Positions 8,840 through 16,680 of a DNA stretch of 64,000 nt are shown one piece after another. The stretch spans positions 1,178,001 to 1,242,000 of the forward strand of contig CAVZMF010000002.1 in the NCBI GenBank assembly GCA_963776375.1, in the 5' to 3' direction. The notes below the pieces were generated by a model. It was not told the DNA's origin and searched no databases. It was given only the letters and a program-made list of their open reading frames with translations. Origin of the DNA: PALSA-612 sp963776375. Lineage in GTDB: Bacteria; Actinomycetota; Thermoleophilia; Gaiellales; Gaiellaceae. A program made the position numbers and the translations under genes. Position 1 is the first letter of the stretch. Each line of letters begins with the position of its first letter.

Positions 8840-9829
8840 ATGGAGCTGACCCTGCTCGTGATCGTCGTCATCGTCGCGCTCGCCTTCGACTTCACGAACG
8901 GCTTCCACGACACGGCGAACGCGGTCGCGACCTCCGTCTCGACGCGGGCACTCTCGCCGCGGATCGCCGTCCTGATCGCCGCTCTCGCCAACCTGGCCGG
9001 CGCTTTCGTCACAACTGCGGTCGCGAAGGTCGTCGGCAAGGGGATCATCGACACGGCGCTCGCCACGACGACCGTGATCTTCGCCGCGCTCCTCGGCTCC
9101 ATCGCCTGGAACCTGGTCACGTGGTGGCTCGGGCTGCCGTCCAGCTCGTCGCACGCGCTGATCGGAGGGCTCATCGGCGCGGCGATCGCCAAGAGCGGCG
9201 TGTCGGGCGTGCAGTGGCACGGGGTCGTGCACGACGTCGTCATCCCGGGGCTGGTGGCGCCGCCGATCGCCTTCGCCGGAGCGTTCCTGCTGCTGATTGC
9301 CATCTTCTGGATCCTGCGCAGGGCGGCGCCGGGGCCTGCCCACCACGGCTTCCGCCTCGGGCAGCTCGCGTCGGGCACCTTCGTCGCCTTCACGCACGGA
9401 GCCAACGACGCGCAGAAGACGATGGGCGTGATCGCGCTCGCCCTCTTCTCCTACGGCTCGATCAGCCACTTCTACATCCCCGACTGGGTCAAGGTCTCCG
9501 CTGGCCTCGCGATCGCCTCCGGGACGTACGTGGGCGGGTGGCGGATCATGAGGACGCTCGGCCAACGCCTGTACAAGATGGAGTCTCCTGCAGGCTTCGC
9601 CTCCCAGACCTGCGCGGGTGCGACCATCTACCTCGCGACGCGCCTGGGCTATCCGCTCTCGACCACGCACGTGATCTCCGGCGCAGTCCTGGGGTCGGGC
9701 TCGACCAGCCGCCTCTCGGCGGTCCGCTGGGGCATCGCCGGGAACATCGTCACCGCCTGGGTGCTGACGATCCCCGGCGCGGCGCTCGTCGCCGCGCTCT
9801 TCTACTGGCCGATCGAGGCCATCTTCTAG
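8840..9829 (+). CDS. pit: PiT-family inorganic phosphate transporter
   Basis: This 329-residue polytopic membrane protein is of the usual length for short bacterial PiT transporters. The two signature repeats are present: FDFTNGFHDTANAVATSVS near the N-terminus and FTHGANDAQKTMGVIAL in the second half, each with the conserved N-D or H-D pair. A further PSSSSHALIGGLIG and a C-terminal YPLSTTHVISGAVLG complete the pattern. PiT proteins co-transport phosphate with protons or sodium. It follows the DUF47 gene in the same transcription unit. The gene ends nine bases before the convergent upp stop. Confidence 0.93.
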   Translation: MELTLLVIVVIVALAFDFTNGFHDTANAVATSVSTRALSPRIAVLIAALANLAGAFVTTAVAKVVGKGIIDTALATTTVIFAALLGSIAWNLVTWWLGLPSSSSHALIGGLIGAAIAKSGVSGVQWHGVVHDVVIPGLVAPPIAFAGAFLLLIAIFWILRRAAPGPAHHGFRLGQLASGTFVAFTHGANDAQKTMGVIALALFSYGSISHFYIPDWVKVSAGLAIASGTYVGGWRIMRTLGQRLYKMESPAGFASQTCAGATIYLATRLGYPLSTTHVISGAVLGSGSTSRLSAVRWGIAGNIVTAWVLTIPGAALVAALFYWPIEAIF

Positions 9830-9838
9830 CCAGGAGGG

Positions 9839-10564
9839 CTAGCGCGTCGCGTAGAGCCGGTCGCCGGCGTCGCCCAGGCCGGGGACGATGAAGCCGTGCT
9901 CGTTCAGGCCCCGGTCGATCGCCGCCACGACGATGCGCACGTCCGGGTGGTCGGCAAGGACGCGCTCGATGCCCTCGGGCGCGGCGATGATCGCGATCAC
10001 GACGATCGAGGTCGCGCCGGCCTCCTTGACGATCTCGACGGCCGCGGCCGTCGAGTTGCCGGTCGCGAGCATCGGGTCGAGGACGATCACGTCGCGCTCG
10101 GCGATGTCGTTCGGCAGCTTGACGAAGTACTGCACCGCCTGGAGCGTCTCCTCGTCACGGAACAGGCCGATGAAGCCGACGCGCGCCCCCGAGATCAGCG
10201 ACAGCACACCGTCGAGCATCCCCACGCCCGCCCGCAGGACAGGGCAGACGGCGACCTTCTTCCCCGAGATACGCTCCACGGTCGTCGTCTCGAGCGGCGT
10301 CTCGACCTCGACCTGTTCGGTCAGGAAGTCCTTCGTCGCCTCGTAGGTCAGGAGCAGCGTCAGCTCGTCGATCAGCCGCCGGAAGTCGGCCGTGTTCGTG
10401 TTCTTCTCGCGCAGCAGGCCGAGCTTGTGCCGCGCCAGCGGGTGCATGACCTCCGTGACGTTGGCGCGTCCCTCGCCGGCGCTGGCTCCCGCCGGGCTCA
10501 GCCCGGCTGCGCCAACGCCTGACGCCGCTGCCGAAAGGGTGCTCTCTGGGCCCGTATTACTCAT
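9839..10564 (-). CDS. upp: Uracil phosphoribosyltransferase
   Basis: Upp makes UMP from uracil and PRPP in pyrimidine salvage. The conserved part (about residues 40-241) has HPLARHKLGLLREK, the uracil-side motif PVLRAGVGMLDG, the PRPP loop VLDPMLATGNSTAAAV and the C-terminal EHGFIVPGLGDAGDRLYATR. The ATG at 10564 overlaps the glyA stop (ATGA), so I keep it as start. It adds about 35 residues of alanine-, glycine- and serine-rich sequence before the usual beginning. A later start at the ATG encoding MHPLARH would give the standard length of about 206. The gene lies downstream of glyA in one operon. Confidence 0.92.
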   Translation of the reverse strand: MSNTGPESTLSAAASGVGAAGLSPAGASAGEGRANVTEVMHPLARHKLGLLREKNTNTADFRRLIDELTLLLTYEATKDFLTEQVEVETPLETTTVERISGKKVAVCPVLRAGVGMLDGVLSLISGARVGFIGLFRDEETLQAVQYFVKLPNDIAERDVIVLDPMLATGNSTAAAVEIVKEAGATSIVVIAIIAAPEGIERVLADHPDVRIVVAAIDRGLNEHGFIVPGLGDAGDRLYATR

Positions 10565-11853
10565 GCCGCGTAGGCGGGCCAGCCGCGAAAGCCCGGGTAG
10601 AGCGGGCGCCTCTCGCAGAGCGCATGCACGCGGGAGCGGACGTCGTCGAGGTCCGGCTGCTCGGACAGGGCGTCGACCATCATGCGCGCGACCTCGCGCA
10701 CGTCCGTCTCGTCGAAGCCGCGCATCGTCACCGCCGGCGTGCCGACGCGCACGCCCGATGCGATCATCGGCGGCCGCTCGTCGAACGGCACGGTGTTGCG
10801 GTTCGTCGTGATCCCGACCTCCTCGAGCCGCTCCTGCGCGTCCTTGCCCGTCCATTCGGAAGCGCGGAGGTCGATCTGCATCAGGTGCGTGTCGGTGCCG
10901 CCGGTGAGGATGTCGAGGCCGCCGTCCGTCAGCGCCGCGGCCAGCGCGTCGGCGTTCGCGCGGATCTGCGTCTGGTACTCGCGGAAGGGCTCGCTCGCAG
11001 CGATCTCGAAGCAGGTCGCCTTGGCGGCGATGGTGTGCAGGAGCGGCCCCCCCTGCATCCCCGGGAAGACCGCGCGGTCGACTGCGGTCGCGTGCTCCTC
11101 TCGGCAGAGGATGAAACCCGAGCGCGGGCCCGCGAGCGTCTTGTGCGTGGTCGAGGTGACGAAGTCGCAGTGCGGCACCGGGTTGGGGTGCAGCCCGGCG
11201 GCCACGAGCCCGGCGAAGTGGGCCATGTCGCAGAGCAGGAGCGCGCCGACCTCGTCGGCGATCGCCCGGAAGCGGTCCGCCTCCACCGTCCGCGGGTAGG
11301 CCGACCCACCGCAGACGATCAGCTTCGGTCGCGCCTCCTTGGCCAGCGCCAGCACCTCGTCGTAGTCGACCGTCATCGTCTCGCGGGAGACGCCGTAGTG
11401 CACGACGTGGTAGAGGCGGCCGGAGAAGTTGACCTTGAGCCCGTGCGTGAGATGGCCGCCGTGGTCGAGGCGTAGCGCCAGCATCGTGTCGCCGGGGTCC
11501 ATGACCGCGGAGTAGACGGCCATGTTCGTCTGCGCGCCCGCGTGCGGCTGGACGTTGGCGTGCTCGGCGCCGAACAGCGCCTTCGCGCGGTCGATGGCCA
11601 ACTGCTCGATCTGGTCGACGACCTCGCAGCCACCGTAGTAGCGCCGGCCCGGGTAGCCCTCGGCGTACTTGTTGGTGGGCACGCTGCCGACCGCCTCGAG
11701 GATCGAGGGCCAGGTGAAGTTCTCGGAGGCGATCAGCTCGATCTGGCCGCGCTGTCGCTCGAGCTCGCGGCCGAGGAGCTCGGCGATCTCCGGATCGACG
11801 TCGGTGAGCGTCCCGGCGCGCAGCTGGTTCAGGGACTGCTGGTCGACCGCCAC
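10561..11853 (-). CDS. glyA: Serine hydroxymethyltransferase
   Basis: At 430 residues this is a normal-length GlyA. It interconverts serine and glycine with tetrahydrofolate as one-carbon carrier. Visible landmarks are ELIASENFTWPSILEA, the NKYAEGYPGRRYYGG motif, VQPHAGAQTNMAVY, the PLP-region CDMAHFAGLVAAGLHP and the Schiff-base lysine in TSTTHKTLAGPRSG. The C-terminal folate-binding part is complete. It starts with ATG 11853 and its stop overlaps the upp start, coupling purine or one-carbon and pyrimidine salvage genes. Intact with no anomalies. Confidence 0.97.
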   Translation of the reverse strand: MAVDQQSLNQLRAGTLTDVDPEIAELLGRELERQRGQIELIASENFTWPSILEAVGSVPTNKYAEGYPGRRYYGGCEVVDQIEQLAIDRAKALFGAEHANVQPHAGAQTNMAVYSAVMDPGDTMLALRLDHGGHLTHGLKVNFSGRLYHVVHYGVSRETMTVDYDEVLALAKEARPKLIVCGGSAYPRTVEADRFRAIADEVGALLLCDMAHFAGLVAAGLHPNPVPHCDFVTSTTHKTLAGPRSGFILCREEHATAVDRAVFPGMQGGPLLHTIAAKATCFEIAASEPFREYQTQIRANADALAAALTDGGLDILTGGTDTHLMQIDLRASEWTGKDAQERLEEVGITTNRNTVPFDERPPMIASGVRVGTPAVTMRGFDETDVREVARMMVDALSEQPDLDDVRSRVHALCERRPLYPGFRGWPAYAA

Positions 11854-11901
11854 GCGCCGGATGGTACTCGCGGCCGCAGCTGAGACGCCCGGCGCACGCG
11901 G

Positions 11902-12465
11902 CTAGAGGTCGAGCAGCGTCTCGTCCGCCCAGGCGACCGCCGCCCGGGCGCGGGCAATGCCGTAGAGCAGCGCGCGGTAGGTGAACTCGTCCTTCGTCGG
12001 CGCTGCCTCGACCGAGCTCCGGATCTCCTCGTAGGCGTCGAGCCGCCCCGCGTACAGGTCCCGGAACGCCTGGAGCTGGGCGAGCATCGACTCGCGTCCC
12101 GCCAGGCCGCCGAAGAAGAACTTGAGCATGAAGATCGAGCGGTCAGGGTCGGTCTCGGTCTCGGGCCGGTCCAGCCACTCGCGGACGACCTCCCGGCCGC
12201 GATCGGAGATGCGGTAGAGCTGCTTGTTCGGCCGCGACCGCTGCGCCACCTCGCGACGGGTGGCGAGGCCGTTCTCCACGAGCCTGCGGAGCACCGCGTA
12301 GAGGTGCGTCTTCGACGGCCCCCAGACATAGCCGAGCGCCCCGTCGACGAACTTCTTGACGTCGTAGCCCGACACCTCGTCCGGGCCGAAGTGGCCGAGC
12401 GTGGCCAGCACGGCGTACTCGGTCTGGGTCAGCCGCACTTGCTCGTGTATAGTCCGCTTCGTCAT
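11902..12465 (-). CDS. PadR-family transcriptional regulator
   Basis: The 187-residue protein has the PadR winged helix (about residues 10-85: TQTEYAVLATLGHFGPDEVSGYDVKKFVD, then YGVYAVLRRL-like HLYAVLRRLVENGLATRR and a wing ending YRISDRGREVVREWL), followed by the helical PadR C-terminal dimerisation domain (about 95-180). PadR proteins are usually repressors that respond to small aromatic or stress ligands. ATG 12465 lies one base from the GTG of the divergent hydrolase gene, so the transcripts must overlap at their 5' ends. A GTG nine codons later is an alternative start. The hydrolase is the obvious candidate target. Confidence 0.85.
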   Translation of the reverse strand: MTKRTIHEQVRLTQTEYAVLATLGHFGPDEVSGYDVKKFVDGALGYVWGPSKTHLYAVLRRLVENGLATRREVAQRSRPNKQLYRISDRGREVVREWLDRPETETDPDRSIFMLKFFFGGLAGRESMLAQLQAFRDLYAGRLDAYEEIRSSVEAAPTKDEFTYRALLYGIARARAAVAWADETLLDL

Positions 12466-12466
12466 A

Positions 12467-13138
12467 GTGCGATTCTTACTATATGGGTGTTGTCTGACGA
12501 CGGTCGTCCTCGCCGCCAACGCCGCCGCGGCGCCGGGTCGCGACCCGTGCATCCCGCTCGGAGCGAAGTACGTCCGCGTCCACGGTGGGGTCCTGGTGCT
12601 CTCGATGTCCGTCGTCGGGAAGGGGCCGCGCGGCGTGGTTCTCTCGAACCAGAGCGACAACAATCCCTGCGCCTGGCTCCCGTTCGTGAACCGCCTCGTC
12701 CGCTCCGGCTTCCGCGTCGCGGTCTACTACTACTCCGGGGAGGGCGCGTACAAGGACACCGTCGCCGTGGCGGCGAAGCTCCGTAGCCTCGGCGCGAAGC
12801 GGATCGCCCTCGTCGGCGCGTCGGAAGGCGCGAAGTCCTCGATCGCCGCGGCCACGAAGGCGCGCGCGTCGGGCGTGGTCAGCCTCTCCGCGGAGCTCGA
12901 CCTGGACGGCTACGGCAACCTCCTCCCCGCCGCCCGCAAGCTGAAGGCGCCGGTGCTCTACATGTACGCGAAGGAGGACTCGCTCGCCGAGGTGAACACG
13001 CCGCTGCTCTACAAGGCGACGCGCGAGCGGGACAAGCAGCTCGTCGCCCTGCCCGGACTCGAGCACGGGACTGAGCTCCTCGCGCACCCGAGCGTGCTGG
13101 GCATGATCGAACGCTTCCTGAAGCGGACGCTCAGCTGA
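12467..13138 (+). CDS. Exported alpha/beta-hydrolase (dienelactone hydrolase-like)
   Basis: From GTG 12467 the product is 223 residues. A hydrophobic N-terminus followed by LAANAAAAPG looks like a signal peptide with an Ala-x-Ala cleavage site. The mature part has the alpha/beta-hydrolase pattern: a strand RGVVLSNQSDNN, the nucleophile elbow GASEG (serine in LVGASEGAKSS), an acid in LYMYAKEDSLAEVN and a likely catalytic histidine in GLEHGTELL. Substrate unknown. It is divergent from a PadR regulator with one base between start codons, and its 3' end overlaps the convergent tsaC gene by eight bases. The frame is open further upstream to 12401, but this would run deep into the PadR gene. Confidence 0.75.
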   Translation: MRFLLYGCCLTTVVLAANAAAAPGRDPCIPLGAKYVRVHGGVLVLSMSVVGKGPRGVVLSNQSDNNPCAWLPFVNRLVRSGFRVAVYYYSGEGAYKDTVAVAAKLRSLGAKRIALVGASEGAKSSIAAATKARASGVVSLSAELDLDGYGNLLPAARKLKAPVLYMYAKEDSLAEVNTPLLYKATRERDKQLVALPGLEHGTELLAHPSVLGMIERFLKRTLS

Positions 13139-13736
13139 GCGCGGCGAAGGCGCGTTCGATCGCGTGAGCCGCCGGGACGGCGCCCTCGCGGATCACGCGC
13201 GGCTCGACGCCCGTGAAGTCGATCACCGTCGACGCCGTCCCCGGCAGCTCGCCGCCGTCGACGAGCGCGCCGGCGGCGGAACGGATCTCCTCCGGGACGT
13301 CGGCGAGCGTGCGCGAATCTGGCCCGCCGTGGCGGTTGGCGCTCGTCGCCGCGACGGCGCCGACCTGGTCGAGTACCGCGGCCGCGTCGCCGACGAGCTC
13401 GGGGACGCGTACGCCGATCGTGTCCGGCCGGTCGCCCGTCAGCCGCGGATAGCGCCGCGCGGGGTTTCCAAGCACCAGCGTGAACGGCCCCGGGAGCAGC
13501 GTTCGCGCGAGAGTCTCGTCCCGTCCGCGGAGCTCGGGGACGCACTCGAGGAGGACGTCGAGGCTCGATGCGACGAGGGCGATCGGCGCCGCTTCCGGCC
13601 TCGCCTTCAGGCGGAAGATCGCCTGCACGGCTTCCTCGCGGTTGGGCGCGGCGGCCAGGCCGTAGACCGTGTCGGTCGGCAGCACGACGACCCGCCCCGC
13701 CTCGAGCGCGCCGACCGCGTCCTCTACGGCTCCCAC
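13131..13736 (-). CDS. tsaC: L-threonylcarbamoyladenylate synthase (TsaC/Sua5/YrdC family)
   Basis: This 201-residue YrdC-domain protein forms threonylcarbamoyl-AMP from threonine, bicarbonate and ATP for the t6A modification of tRNA. Motifs are VVVLPTDTVYGLAAAP, the lysine/arginine site FRLKARPEAAPIALV, LPGPFTLVLGN, IGVRVPE and VAATSANRHGG. The C-terminal Sua5 domain is absent, so it is of the short TsaC type. GTG 13736 lies inside the end of prmC (13-base overlap), and the gene is third in the prfA-prmC-tsaC cluster common in bacteria. Confidence 0.93.
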   Translation of the reverse strand: MGAVEDAVGALEAGRVVVLPTDTVYGLAAAPNREEAVQAIFRLKARPEAAPIALVASSLDVLLECVPELRGRDETLARTLLPGPFTLVLGNPARRYPRLTGDRPDTIGVRVPELVGDAAAVLDQVGAVAATSANRHGGPDSRTLADVPEEIRSAAGALVDGGELPGTASTVIDFTGVEPRVIREGAVPAAHAIERAFAALS

Positions 13737-14560
13737 TGCCCGTCCACGACACGGTCGCGGTCCGCGAGGTCCGGAAAGAGGCCGACGCCTCGAAAGCCTG
13801 CTCCGGCGAGCAGCTCGGCGACCTGGCCCGCGGCGCCGTCGGCCACCTCCAGCACGAGCCGGCCGCCGGGACGGAGCACCGACGGCGCGGCACGCACGAT
13901 CGCCTCGGTCGCTCCGTGGCCGACGAGCGCCTTCGGCGGCTCCCACTCCCGCACCTCCGGCTCGAGCGAGCCGATCTCCTCCGGGAGCACGTAGGGCGGG
14001 TTGGAGACGACCAGGTCGTACGGGCCCCCGGGGAGACCGGCAGTCAGGTCGTGCTCGACCAGCGTTAGTCGGCCGACGAGGCCGGTGCGCTCGGCGTTCT
14101 CGGCCGCGAGCGCGAGAGCGTCGACGGAGGCGTCGATCGCCGTCACGCGCGCGCCCGGGTGCTCGTCGGCGATCGCGAGCGCGATCGCCCCGCTGCCCGT
14201 GCCGACGTCGAGCACGTCCGGGGCCTCGAGCCCGGCGAGATGCTCGAGGCAGCGGTCGACGACGACCTCCGTCTCGGGCCGCGGGATCAGCGCGCGCCGG
14301 TCGGTGGCCAGCGTCAGCCGCCGGAAGCTCCACTCGCCGAGAACGTAGGCGAGCGGCTCGCGCGTACCGCGCCGCCGCACGAGTTCGCGCGCCGCGCCCA
14401 CCTCGGCCTCCGTCAAAGGGCGGTCGTGCTGGAGGTAGAGATCCAGGCGCTTCACGCCGAGCGCCGATGCGACGAGGTGCTCCGCATCGACGCGCGGGCT
14501 GCGAACGCCTTTGCCCGCGAGGAACTGGGTCGAGGCTTTCAGCGCCTCGCCGACGGTCAA
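13724..14560 (-). CDS. prmC: Release factor glutamine methyltransferase PrmC
   Basis: PrmC methylates the glutamine of the GGQ motif in release factors. The 278-residue product has the N-terminal helical domain (TVGEALKASTQFLAGKG, DAEHLVASALG), YVLGEWSFRR, the SAM-binding motif VLDVGTGSGAIALAIA and the catalytic NPPYV. The start is TTG 14560, whose bases overlap the prfA stop (TTGA). No ATG or GTG start in the region would preserve the N-terminal domain. It overlaps tsaC at its 3' end. The neighbouring prfA encodes its substrate. Confidence 0.94.
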   Translation of the reverse strand: MTVGEALKASTQFLAGKGVRSPRVDAEHLVASALGVKRLDLYLQHDRPLTEAEVGAARELVRRRGTREPLAYVLGEWSFRRLTLATDRRALIPRPETEVVVDRCLEHLAGLEAPDVLDVGTGSGAIALAIADEHPGARVTAIDASVDALALAAENAERTGLVGRLTLVEHDLTAGLPGGPYDLVVSNPPYVLPEEIGSLEPEVREWEPPKALVGHGATEAIVRAAPSVLRPGGRLVLEVADGAAGQVAELLAGAGFRGVGLFPDLADRDRVVDGQWEP

Positions 14561-15603
14561 GCGACCGTCTCGAGCGCGCGGCGGCGGTCCTCTGCCGTGA
14601 GCGCCTCGGTGAAGTCGCCGAGGTCGCCCTCGAGAATCTGGTCGAGCCGGTGCTGCGTCAGCTTGATCCGGTGGTCTGTGACGCGCCCCTCGGCGTAGTT
14701 GTAGGTGCGGATCTTCTCGGCCCGCTCGCCGGTGCCGACCTGGGCGCGGCGGACCGCCGTCATCTCCGCCTCCTGACGCTCGCGCTCGGCCTCGTACAGC
14801 CGGGCGCGCAGGACGCGCATTGCCTTGTCCCGGTTCTGGAGCTGCGAGCGCTCGTCCTGCATCGAGACGACGATGCCGGTCTTGAGGTGCGTGATCCGAA
14901 CGGCGGAGTCGGTCGTGTTCACGCTCTGGCCCCCCGGCCCGGACGAGCGGTAGACGTCGATCTTGAGGTCGGACGGGTCGATCGCGACTTCGACCTCCTC
15001 GGCTTCGGGCATCACGGCGGCGGTCGCGGTCGACGTGTGGATGCGGCCCTGCGACTCGGTCTGCGGCACGCGCTGCACGCGGTGCGTCCCACCCTCCCAC
15101 TTGAAGACCGAGTAGGCGCCGTCGCCCTTGATCGCGAACACGACGTCCTTCAGGCCGCCGCCCTCGTTCGGGCTCGCGGAGATCGTCTCCCACTTGTAGC
15201 CGAGCCGCTCGGCATAGCGCGTGAGCATGCGGAAGACGTCGTCGGCCCAGAGAGCCGCCTCGTCGCCGCCGACGCCGGACCGGATCTCGACGATCACGTC
15301 CTTCCGGTCGGCGGGATCGGACTCGACGAGCGCGAGCTTCAGCTGCTCCTCGAGCTCGGCGAGTCGCTCCTCGAGCTCGGGGACGAGCTCGCGCAGGTCG
15401 CCGTCGTCGCGCGCCGCCGCGAGGTCGTCGCGGACGCTCCGCCACTCCTCGGCGAGCTGATGGGCGCCTTCGAGCTCCTTGAGCTTCCTCCCCACCTCGG
15501 CCGCCTCGCGCCGGTCGCCGTAGACGGCAGGATCGGACATGCGCTCCTGCGTCTCGCGGTACGAGCGCTCCAGGTCGTCGACCAGTGCCTCGAAGTCGGC
15601 CAT
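14557..15603 (-). CDS. prfA: Peptide chain release factor 1
   Basis: RF1 ends translation at UAA and UAG. The 348-residue protein is of standard length, with the N-terminal helical domain, the GGQ loop in SGPGGQSVNTTDSAVR, and the RF1 signature DERSQLQNRDKAM. The ATG at 15603 is followed by ADFEALVDDLERSY. It heads the prfA-prmC-tsaC operon. Sequence between 15604 and 15683 is the shared upstream region with the divergent carbonic anhydrase gene. Confidence 0.97.
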   Translation of the reverse strand: MADFEALVDDLERSYRETQERMSDPAVYGDRREAAEVGRKLKELEGAHQLAEEWRSVRDDLAAARDDGDLRELVPELEERLAELEEQLKLALVESDPADRKDVIVEIRSGVGGDEAALWADDVFRMLTRYAERLGYKWETISASPNEGGGLKDVVFAIKGDGAYSVFKWEGGTHRVQRVPQTESQGRIHTSTATAAVMPEAEEVEVAIDPSDLKIDVYRSSGPGGQSVNTTDSAVRITHLKTGIVVSMQDERSQLQNRDKAMRVLRARLYEAERERQEAEMTAVRRAQVGTGERAEKIRTYNYAEGRVTDHRIKLTQHRLDQILEGDLGDFTEALTAEDRRRALETVA

Positions 15604-15683
15604 CGGGACAGCTTAGCCCCGTGTCCTCTGGCTTCATTTAGTAAAGTCGTACGCTTCATTTTCCAAAGAGAGAGGGAGGAGCC

Positions 15684-16178
15684 ATGCCGATCAAGGACGA
15701 GATCCGCGCAGCGAACGAGCAGTACGCCTTCAGCTTCGAGAAGGGCCACCTGCCGATGCCTCCCGGCCGCCGCTTCGCCGTTGTCACCTGCATGGACGCG
15801 CGGCTCGACCCGGCCAGGTTCCTCGGGCTCGAGGAGGGCGACGCGCACGTGATCAGGAACGCCGGCGGCCTCGTCACCGAGGACGCGCTCCGGTCCCTCG
15901 TCATCTCGCACTGGCTCCTCGGGACGCAGGAAGCGGTGGTCGTGGCGCACGAGGACTGCGGCATGCTGACCTTCTCGAACGACGACCTCCGTGCGAAGCT
16001 CGCCGAGGAGACGGGCGAGGACACGAGCGACGTGGACTTCCACCCCTTCTCGAATCTGGACGAGAGCGTCCGGGCGAGTGTCGAGCGGATCCGCGACTAC
16101 CCGCTGCTTCCCGAGTCGTACGACGCGCACGGGTTCGTCTACGACGTCCGCAGCGGGGCGCTGCGGGAGATCGCCTGA
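15684..16178 (+). CDS. Beta-class carbonic anhydrase-like protein
   Basis: The 164-residue protein is a short beta-carbonic anhydrase. Zinc and catalytic residues are visible as C-x-D-x-R in VVTCMDARLDP and H-x2-C in VVAHEDCGML, plus the substrate-site segment RNAGGLVTEDALRSL. It interconverts carbon dioxide and bicarbonate. A strong ribosome site (GAGGGAGGA, just before ATG 15684) supports the start. It is divergent from prfA and ends three bases before the convergent OsmC gene. The family also contains short members of uncertain activity, so catalysis is likely but not shown. Confidence 0.87.
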   Translation: MPIKDEIRAANEQYAFSFEKGHLPMPPGRRFAVVTCMDARLDPARFLGLEEGDAHVIRNAGGLVTEDALRSLVISHWLLGTQEAVVVAHEDCGMLTFSNDDLRAKLAEETGEDTSDVDFHPFSNLDESVRASVERIRDYPLLPESYDAHGFVYDVRSGALREIA

Positions 16179-16181
16179 TCC

Positions 16182-16628
16182 TCAGCTGACGAGCTCGGCC
16201 GAGACCGAGACCGAAGCGCTACCCCGGATCAGCGTCGAGATCGGACAGCCCGCGTCGGCCCGCTGCACCGCTTCGCGGAAGGCCGCCGCGTCGAGTCCGG
16301 GCACGTCCGCCCGGACCTCGACGTTCGAGGCGACGACGAGATGCCCCTTGTCCTCGACCTCGTCCATGACGCACGTGGCTGAGACGGACAACAGGCGCGG
16401 CTCGAGGCGCAGCTTCGAGATCTCGGCGGCGAGCGACATCGCGAAGCAGCCGGCGTGCGCCGCGGCGATCAGCTCCTCCGGGCTCGTCTGGCCGGCCGGG
16501 TCGCCGACTCGCGTCGGCTCGCTGTAGGCGAGGTCGAAGGCGCCCGACGAGCGGCCCGCGATCGTGCCGGAGCCGCTCGCGACGCGTCCCACCCAGAACG
16601 CCTCGGCGGTGCGCTCGATCCTCGGCAT
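16182..16628 (-). CDS. OsmC-family peroxiredoxin
   Basis: At 148 residues this fits the OsmC subfamily. The two redox cysteines are at HAGCFAMSLAAEI and in DAGCPIS, at the spacing usual for OsmC, and the N-terminal arginine needed for peroxide reduction may be R5 or R15 (RIERTAEAFWVGR). Family members reduce organic hydroperoxides in the cytoplasm during osmotic and oxidative stress. ATG 16628 is used. The gene converges with the carbonic anhydrase gene and is divergent from the first cyclase gene. Confidence 0.92.
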   Translation of the reverse strand: MPRIERTAEAFWVGRVASGSGTIAGRSSGAFDLAYSEPTRVGDPAGQTSPEELIAAAHAGCFAMSLAAEISKLRLEPRLLSVSATCVMDEVEDKGHLVVASNVEVRADVPGLDAAAFREAVQRADAGCPISTLIRGSASVSVSAELVS

Positions 16629-16680
16629 GTCCGCAGCCTAACCTGCAGCCTGTCGCTCCATCGGGATACGCTCCTCCGAG

